Positions 22,230 to 64,000 of a stretch of DNA of 64,000 nucleotides are shown in pieces. Made by a program: the position numbers and the translations under genes. The stretch lies in the NCBI GenBank assembly GCA_009760855.2, contig WPIO01000050.1:1645001-1709000 (forward strand), in the 5' to 3' direction. The notes under the pieces are model-generated. The model was not told the DNA's origin and ran no database searches. It saw only the letters and a program-made list of their open reading frames with translations. Within the stretch, counting starts at the first letter, position 1, and every line of letters starts with the position of its first letter. The stretch is from Cristatella mucedo. Lineage: Eukaryota > Bryozoa > Phylactolaemata > Cristatellidae.

Positions 22230-22622
22230 CGATAACAAACTATCCGGTGTAACGCCCACTCGATCCTCGCGGCTTTGCTTAGTTAAGCAGAGTAGATACG
22301 TTAAATTACGTACATTACATAGCCCGTGGGTTGCGCGGGCGCCGCTGCTAAGCGACATCGCCGGCAGAAAGCCGCCGAGTTACCTAGGCCAGCAGGTGAC
22401 CTCGCGCAACGGTCGGCGGCGCAGCGCAGACGCGAGCGTTCGCCTAGGGTTGACGCGACGCCATAGATATACGGCACCGACCGGACAGACGGCGGCAGTC
22501 TCTTCTTCGGGAGGTGCGCTACAGCACGTCCGCCTCCGCTTCGTTCGGAGGGCGGTCCTCGTCCACCTCCCCCCTCCGGATACGTTCTCCGCCACGTCTA
22601 TTCGCTCCCCCAGTTCAAGCTC
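22230..22622 (+). promoter_or_regulatory. GC- and CpG-rich 5' region of the MTMR gene
   Basis: Base composition changes to CpG-rich sequence from about 22330 and stays so to about 23050, around exon 1. No TATA box is evident. The start codon context is CTC-ATG-G (G at +4, no purine at -3). This is consistent with a CpG-island-type promoter, but the transcription start is not visible. Confidence 0.4.
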
Positions 22623-57902
<35,280 letters not shown>

Positions 57903-59080
57903 AGGGCTCGACGTGGCCGTCACTTCGCCAGTGTCGCTGGAGTCGACCCGCCCTGGACGACATGTGCGAGCAATGCCGTCGCGATCGCCAACACCGGGCA
58001 CAGAGATGCTCGTGGGGTGCTCGCTCGTGTGGGTGCTAGCCGACCACCGAGTGAGGCACTGAGCCTCGTCTTCGTGAGGGCATGGATGGGCCGCAGCGCC
58101 CCGCTGTTCGTTTGATCCATTCGGCCCTGTTGTTCCAGGGCGTGTGCGCCTCCCGAACGAGTGGCCGCTACTCGAGCGGCCGCTGGGCTAGCCGCCGTGC
58201 CATCAGCCCGACGGAGCAGCAATGCAGTGGGCAGGGGCATGGCACTTGCGCCGCTCACACTGGCACCGATCTTGCCCGCATCGCCGGCCCGGCAGCAGCA
58301 GCCGCTGGCAGCAGCCGCTGCAGCGTCCGGCGAGCTAGTCCTACCAGCAGTATCCGATGCCATCTTCATCGTTCGGTGATCGGCACTTATCGGTGGAGGC
58401 GTCCGGACTTGCCAGATCAGGCCCGAGGGCACTTGCTCACCTTGCTTCGAGAGGCACCGCGGTGGCTGTGGCTTCGCACGGTCAGGGTCGCCAGTTGCTG
58501 ACCTCCCAGTCGCCGAGTCGCGGCTTTGGGTCTATTCCCTTCATTCGTATGGGTCTCTTGGTTAACGATGCAGCAGTTAGGGGAGCCAAATTTTGCAGTC
58601 TGCCTGGACGCCTCTGGACGATCGTTTATGCAGCCGTGTCTGCCACCGGGATGTCGTGACGGGGGGGGGGGGCAGATGGTGCAAGCCAGCCGGTGCCAAT
58701 GGCTTAGGCGCAGCCTCGCTTGGCACCCCACGGTCTGCGCTTTGATGCCACCTGGCTCCGTTGTAGCCTCAGCGTATTTTGTGCTCAGACCCAGTGGCCA
58801 CTTGCCCACCCCTCGCTTGCTCTTCTGCAATGCGCTGGCGTCGTTCGGTCAGACTTCAGCCACTATGTAGATGCGTAAGTATCGGTGCCATCAATAAAAG
58901 TTGTCTCAGCCACACAGAGCTCCCTTCCTCTTCTCCCTCTCTGTCTCTCTCTCCCTCCCACCTGGCTAGTGCGTTTTCACTCAAACGAATCATTTTCATT
59001 TCACCAGATGGACTTCGAAGCATAGCTTCATCTGGCGGCCGGCTCAATCTTGGCTCCTACGTCCTTCTTGCTCGAGCTCT
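57903..59080 (+). other. MTMR 3' untranslated region and beyond
   Basis: GC-rich to about 58450 and then more average. There are several open frames on both strands but no domain. It probably includes the 3' UTR. Confidence 0.4.
58893..58898 (+). terminator. Candidate poly(A) signal AATAAA
   Basis: The first clear AATAAA downstream of the MTMR stop, about 990 bp after it. A pyrimidine-rich stretch follows. Use of this site is not shown. Confidence 0.35.
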
Positions 59081-59082
59081 GT

Positions 59083-59530
59083 AATGTAATGTAATGTATC
59101 TCCGTCAGTAACTCCACAAAGTCATAAAGACCATGTGGGTGTTACGCAGGAGAGTTTTGTATAGCGCACTCACAGCCTAAGCGGCTCTCGGTACGCATTC
59201 GGTAGCCAACAGACTTCGTCTCACGCAACAAAGAGAAAGTGGGAAGCATAGCAGAGTTAGGAGAGCAGTTGAGGTAGTGAGTAGCATAGAAGTAGCAGTT
59301 CAGGACCGCTGAAAAAGATGTGCCATAGTCGGCAGTTGGAGAGTAGGTGTCGTTGCGTAAGAATTGTGGAAGCGAGTTCCACAGTCTGGGACCTGCAGAG
59401 CTAAAGCTTCTGTCGCCAACTGTTTTTAGGCGGAGGAATGGCACAGCTAATTTATTGTCCACACAGGACCTGAGGGCGCGAACAGGCTGAAACTGATGCA
59501 GCAGTTCAGCTAGGTATGAAGGAGCCAAGC
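59083..59530 (-). mobile_element. LINE-B, 3' fragment with (ATTAC)n tail
   Basis: On the complement an open 128-codon part begins APSYLAELLHQFQPVRALRS and has VGDRSFSSAGPRLWNSLPQ: the C-terminal end of a LINE reverse-transcriptase ORF, of a different family from the L2-like copies. The 3' end is a short CATTACATTACATTAC repeat (GTAATG repeats at 59085-59098 on the plus strand). Confidence 0.8.
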
Positions 59531-59659
59531 CGTGGCGGGCCTTGTGGGTCAGCGTGAGCTCTCACACTCGGTCTTCCCCTCTCCTTCCCTCCCTCACCAT
59601 ATCTTTCCTCTATGTAGGTCTCACTTCTTTCTGTCCTTGTCTCTATCCCTGTCTCTGTC

Positions 59660-59862
59660 TCCCTCCCTCCCTCCCTCCCTCCCTCCCTCCCTCCCTCCCT
59701 CCCTACCTCCCTACCTCCCTCCCTCCCTCCCTCCCTCCCTCCCTCCCTCCCTCCCTCCCTCCCTCCCTCCCTCCCTCCCTCCCTCCCTCCCTCCCTCCCT
59801 CCCTCCCTCCCTCCCTCCCTCCCTCCCTCCCTCCCTCCCTCCCTCCCTCCCTCCCTCCCTCT
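59660..59862. repeat. (CCCT)n microsatellite
   Basis: About 200 bp of CCCT with two CCTA interruptions. The open frames read poly Leu-Pro-Pro-Ser. Confidence 0.95.
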
Positions 59863-59937
59863 ATGAACTCCTCTACCTCTCAGCTTTGCCTTTTTGCCAC
59901 ACGTGTGTCAAACCTTCCATTACTAATTCTCTTACAG

Positions 59938-60003
59938 TTAGTTGCAAAGCACAAGGACGGAGATTTAGTTCACTAAGGTTGCTGCACAAACGATTATTAT
60001 TTT
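59938..60003 (+). mobile_element. Degenerate LINE tail
   Basis: GTTGCAAAGCACAAGGACGG, GATTTAGTTCACTAAGGTTG and ACGATTATTATTTTA resemble the LINE 3' end. Confidence 0.5.
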
Positions 60004-60004
60004 A

Positions 60005-60570
60005 ATTGTTATTTCAAGCATTCTGCTCACATTCTATCTTGGCGTTTTACAGTGGATTTAGAAGTATCTGAAGCATTGAAAAACCTACCTGAGGTGCTCC
60101 CTCCTTTTGCTGCAGTCAACTAGCCGCAGGTTCACGATTCCTTCCTGAAAAAAAGTTGATGCGATTAAGGGTAGCCGTCGAAAAAAACACCGAAAAAGTG
60201 TCTTACAATCGAATGCTTGTTTAGAGTACATTTCAACAGTCAATTATGTTGGAAATTTGATCGGAAAATTGGAACATGTCTGCTTAAAAGAAATCTATGA
60301 TTGTCCAAACCGAAAGTAAATCGGCAACATAATCAAAGTGGAATTCGAAATGTGAGTTAAAGTTATGCTTGTTAATCGCTGCAGCAGTTTATATCTGATC
60401 ACATGTGATCCTAGACTGGAACTCATTGTCACAATTCTTGCATAACAACCTCTTCTGCTGTCGACCGTGTTCCAGTCATCTGGGGCAGCCACTTCCAAGC
60501 CTTTCACTTTTTTCGATTTCTCTTCTGACAGCTATGCTTCTCATTTTCGGATTGTTGCACCAGATGAAAG
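60005..60570. other. No gene; possible old foldback relative at about 60200-60260
   Basis: CTTACAATCGAATGCTTGTT followed by a TTATGTTGGAA-like stretch is similar to the foldback arm (GACAATCGAATATGTGTT). The similarity is weak. Confidence 0.3.
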
Positions 60571-60571
60571 T

Positions 60572-60752
60572 CAGTGAGCCATGTTGGTCCACTAGGTAAG
60601 GCAGTTGCTCTTCACGACCTTGGTTTCCGATGTCGTGGGTTCGAATCATGCGGTGGGTGATCTTTAATTGCTGCTGCAAGCGGTGGGGACAGCCTTTAAG
60701 GCTTTTCAGCCGCTATACAAAAGAGGCTGTTAAATCAGCTGCCATTTATTTA
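60572..60752 (+). mobile_element. SINE-A
   Basis: CACTAGGTAAGGCAGTTGC, GGTTCGAATC, GCAAGCGGTGGGGACAGCC and AAAGAGGCTGTTAAATCAGC. It is a full-length but diverged copy. Confidence 0.8.
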
Positions 60753-60754
60753 TC

Positions 60755-61749
60755 CAGGTCAGTTGGCTGCCGCTTGTGCACCGAAAGCAGCTTGAGCTTT
60801 GAGTGTGCTGCAGAAAACTCCAGCATAGCATGCACCAGCTTAGTCTTTGTGGCTTGAGCTGCAACAGATGAAGACGCATAAACGAGTACATAATCCAAGG
60901 ACGCCTGCGGTGCACAGCTTGATTTGGAAATTCATTAGAAACGCTGGAATTCATTAGAAATGCCTCAGGGACAAGAGCTATCTATTTGTTGGCTGCTGCC
61001 TCCAGTTCCTCACTCTGGCGTAATGTGATCGCCCTGCCCTAACTCCTTTCTGGGCGCTAAAAAAAGAGTTTACAGTCGTATTAGCTTATTACGACCGAGT
61101 TCGAAATCAAGTTCAGAAATATCAGTTTACAATTGTTTGGCCACCACTCACAAGGTTGCAATTGCCATGAAATGTCCTATGCCTCCTCTGCTTCTTGTGC
61201 TAGTTATAGAGCTAGCCTTTAGAAACTCATCCCTAATATTCTTTGGGACGAAAAGCAAGAATCAGTCAGCATCCTCTATCCATCCCGATTTTCTGGGTAG
61301 ACAATATAATTTTTTTCTGGTACCGCCTGCCCATGCCAGCCATTCTCAGTAGCCACGATCGTTCCAAGTTATGCCTTCCAATAAGGTACCCTGTGGAGAA
61401 GTCCACTCACGGAATCGCACCATTCGGGCAACTTCTGCCGCGACCTAGTGCATGCAGTAAATAGGATGTCAGGTCTGCCATAGATGATCAAGGCTCATGC
61501 TTGGTCACAAAGCACTTCGGGCAACGTCCATTGGCAGCACTGCATTATTGGTCGTGTTTGCTAGGAAAGAGTTAGCCAATGCCACGGAGGAGCGAATGAG
61601 AGAAGTATGCATGGGCAGCGAATGAGACGAATGTGGGCCGAAGAAGATGCTTGTGGGAACAGCCCGACAGCTGCAATCGAGTCGATGTAGGATAGTCGGA
61701 GGCTCTGTCACGAAAGGTCACACGGACCGAATTGAGAAACACTAAACTT
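60755..61749. other. No assignable feature
   Basis: Sequence of average composition with no recognised gene or repeat. Confidence 0.4.
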
Positions 61750-61780
61750 ATGCAATGTAATGTATCTCCGAGCTGTGCCC
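61750..61780 (-). mobile_element. LINE-B tail remnant
   Basis: CAATGTAATGTATCTCCGAG matches the terminal bases of LINE-B at 59089-59105. The rest is absent. Confidence 0.5.
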
Positions 61781-61794
61781 TATCTCCATATGTG

Positions 61795-62322
61795 CCAGCA
61801 TATCTCCTGTTGAATCAGCTCGAAATCTAGGTGTCATGTTCCAAAGTGACCTCTCGTTAGAAGATCACGTCAGCTTCACAGTCAAATCTGCCTACTTTCA
61901 GCTACATAATATTACTAAAATTTGGGCTTGTTTAGATAAGCATACCACGTCTAAGTTGGTCCATGCATTTGTGACATCCCGACTTGACTTCTGTAACTTG
62001 CTGCTTACATGTCTACCGACATGTGCAATCAGGCGATTACATCTGGTGCAAAACTCTGCAGCTAGGCTTGTCTGTCGTTAGCGTCGCAGTTGCCACATTA
62101 CACCACTTCTCGCCGACCTACACTGGCTACCAGTCAAGCATTGACTTCAAAGTTTGGTCGCTCACTTTTAGGTCACTTCATTCTTTGGCTCCAGCCTATC
62201 TCTCAGATCTACTCCCCCACCGGGCCAAGCATCGTACCACCTGCTTTTCGGAATCCAACAGTTTACCACTACCTCGTACAAACCTCAAATCTTTTGGAGA
62301 CCGTGCATTTAGTTCGTATGTG
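61795..62322 (+). mobile_element. L2-like LINE, internal RT C-terminal fragment
   Basis: ISPVESARNLGVMFQSDLSL, SRLDFCNLLLTCLPTCAIRR, LHWLPVK and APAYLSDLLPHRAKHRT occur in shifting frames. It breaks off after FGDRAFSSYV without the 3' UTR or tail, so it was truncated at the 3' end after insertion. Confidence 0.8.
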
Positions 62323-62324
62323 TC

Positions 62325-62610
62325 GATTCTGTTGGTTTAGTTTGGTGGTGCCGAGGAATCAGTTTTGTTCTTTGCTAACTCTGAGCCGTATGTGGAATAG
62401 TTGTGCTGACACCGAGTACCGGCTAGTTGGCTTTGAAATGGGTAATTATTTAGAGTCGTGCGATTTGGATTGCTAGTATTCGTAACAAGGCCATCTGCAT
62501 TGCAACCTTTGAATGTGCAAGCTTGCCTACTCAGATCACGATGCTGTAATTGCTTGGCAGTGAAGAGTTGTGTTCATGGCAAGCCCAGTGGAGAATTAAG
62601 TAAATCATTA
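62325..62610. other. No assignable feature
   Basis: Spacer without recognised content. Confidence 0.4.
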
Positions 62611-62611
62611 T

Positions 62612-62758
62612 TGTGAGCCGTGATGGCACACAAGGTAAGGCGATTGCTTTCAAATCCTGCCGCAGGTGATCCTATATCGCTGCTGCAAGCAGTGGTGATA
62701 GCCTTAAAGGCTCTTCTGTCGATATACGAAAGACGCTGTTAAATCAAGTAGTATTTAA
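62612..62758 (+). mobile_element. SINE-A with internal deletion
   Basis: GTGAGCCGTGATGGCACAC and GGTAAGGCGATTGCTTTC are joined directly to AAATCCTGCCGCAGGTGATC. About 30 bases between box A and box B, including most of box B, are missing. The body and end match other copies. Confidence 0.8.
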
Positions 62759-62924
62759 GGCTTGGGTTAAATTACGGCAAAGCTGCAGTGTGCTGTGATG
62801 TGTGTGCAGTGATCCATTGTTTGGCCAGGGTGGGAGACTAGAGCTGGCTGATGGCTGGTCTATTGCTAGTCGGTTCCTGGCTTGCCTGCTGCTAGGTTTC
62901 GGCGCTTGCCGCCTTTTGACGTCG

Positions 62925-63026
62925 CTAATTTTTTTTACGCACGAAGTAGTAGCCGCCGGCTGTGGCCCAGACAGCAAGTGGTACGGCGATGAAAACGAGC
63001 CAATTGATCGGCAAGCTGTCTGCCAT
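62925..63026 (-). CDS. Possible 33-residue membrane micropeptide
   Basis: An ATG with strong context (G at -3, G at +4) on the complement at 63026 opens MADSLPINWLVFIAVPLA. The hydrophobic run of about 20 residues then ends in YYFVRKKN and a stop. It is a single predicted membrane segment with a basic cytosol-facing tail. The frame is open upstream to 63110, so it may instead be the last exon of a longer protein. I do not recognise the family. Hydrophobic ORFs of this size also occur by chance. Confidence 0.25.
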   Translation of the reverse strand: MADSLPINWLVFIAVPLAVWATAGGYYFVRKKN

Positions 63027-63494
63027 TGCTTGAATCTTTTTTAGCCGAAAGCTTTTGGGCTCACCAGTTGGTGGTTTAGCTTTAGCACAAAGGCAAATCA
63101 CTTGGGGCAAGAATTCCGGCTAGATCTCGGCCCATGGGCAGCAGGCTGAAATCCAGCCGGCCGATCCGTCTGCTGGATTATCGCTAGGCGTTCTGTTGCG
63201 ATAGGCACACAGAAGTGTGTACGATCAGGATTTATAGCCAGTGCTCAGCTTTACCCATCAATACGGTTACCATGCTAATGCAACCGGAGCCAAGGTGTCG
63301 GCAGTCAGCATCTTGAGTGGTCAACTGGAGCCACAGGTGATGTCCGTTGCAGGCAGCATACCTATAGCTTTACTGGTTGTCTTTAATCTGCTCAAGCTAC
63401 TTGCTGCTACTTTATCGCACCATTCCGATTGCATTGGTTTTGAATTCTTTTGGTCGTTTGAAAGCTTTTGATTCCAGACTGCAGCTTTGTCTCA

Positions 63495-63660
63495 TAATGG
63501 GCCGCGATAGTGCAGGAGGTAAGGCACTCGCTCTTCACAACCGAGGTCGTGCGTTCGAATCCAGCAGTGGGCGTCATTGCGAACTGCAAGCTGGTGATAG
63601 CCGTCAGTTTTTCTGCCGCGATAGAAATGAAGCTATTAAACCAGCTAATGCTTTTTGATC
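63495..63660 (+). mobile_element. SINE-A, diverged
   Basis: AGGAGGTAAGGCACTCGCTC, CGTTCGAATCCAGCAGTGGG, GGTGATAGCCGTCAG and AAACCAGCTAATGCTTTTT. Confidence 0.75.
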
Positions 63661-64000
63661 GCTATTGATTCGAGTTTTGCTGTAGCATCCTGAGCATTAT
63701 TGTGCCCCCCCCCCCCCCCCGCCATACTCTGCATGTTAAAGCAGACATAGGAACTTGAAAGTGTGCCCACGATGATGTCAGCTCTAGTACAATGAGAAAA
63801 ATAGCACTGGAGATGCATGCAATGCTTAAATTATCACATGACCTTATGTACCATTTTATTTAATGGAACATGTACCTGTCAAATATTCTTTGGTGGCCTA
63901 AGCACTTGAAATCTAATAGGCTACTATAAATAGCAATACAATAAAAGAGCAATACAATAGTGCTTTTACGAGCAATACAATACAACTACGTCACATACAA
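63661..64000. other. Poly-C tract and AATAC repeats, no gene
   Basis: A run of about 16 C is at 63705-63720. The motif AGCAATACAATA recurs about three times at 63930-63990. Confidence 0.6.

Noticed and set aside
59532-60005. 157-codon Leu-Pro-Pro-Ser frame
   Set aside because: Translation of the (CCCT)n tract.

Overview
The window is repeat-rich animal (metazoan) nuclear DNA. The evidence is spliced exons with GT-AG introns, many truncated non-LTR retrotransposons, tRNA-derived SINEs, a decayed Ty3/gypsy-type LTR element, and long microsatellites. The clade is not resolved; an invertebrate is most likely (L2-like LINEs, a transposon-like ORF seen in many invertebrate genomes, and a myotubularin of MTMR6/7/8 type that carries a FYVE finger). 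There are no operons, CRISPR arrays or other prokaryotic features.

The main gene is a complete-looking myotubularin-related phosphatase of the MTMR6/7/8 group on the + strand. I assembled it from 15 exons between 22623 and 57902, and all exon phases agree (2427 nt including the stop, 808 aa). Exon 1 codes for only 10 residues and lies 15.4 kb upstream of exon 2. Exon 9 carries the active site CSDGWDRT. Intron 10 appears to be a GC-AG intron. The last two exons encode a FYVE-type zinc finger behind a long acidic linker. A kelch-like ORF (20372-21028, - strand) lies upstream in divergent orientation, about 1.6 kb away.

Layout: 1-5.8 kb holds LINE fragments, a hexanucleotide repeat and sequence I cannot assign. 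From 5.86 to 11.7 kb there is an old, broken copy of a repeat-borne ORF family (- strand), split in two by a 4.1-kb Ty3/gypsy-like element with two diverged LTRs of about 265 bp. From 13 to 21.8 kb there are mainly L2-like LINE fragments plus the kelch ORF. From 22.2 to 58.9 kb is the MTMR gene with its repeat-filled introns. From 59 to 64 kb there are further LINE/SINE copies, a (CCCT)n tract and a possible small membrane peptide.

The repeats form a system. The L2-like LINE supplies the reverse transcriptase. Its 3' end carries a short conserved stem-loop followed by (TTA)n. One tRNA-derived SINE family (SINE-B, three copies) ends in the same 3' module and so is probably mobilised by it. A second tRNA-derived SINE (SINE-A, about nine copies) has a different, T-rich end. 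A foldback family with ~140-bp arms and a second LINE with an (ATTAC)n tail are also present. Family names L2-like, LINE-B, SINE-A and SINE-B are working labels for this window, not database names.
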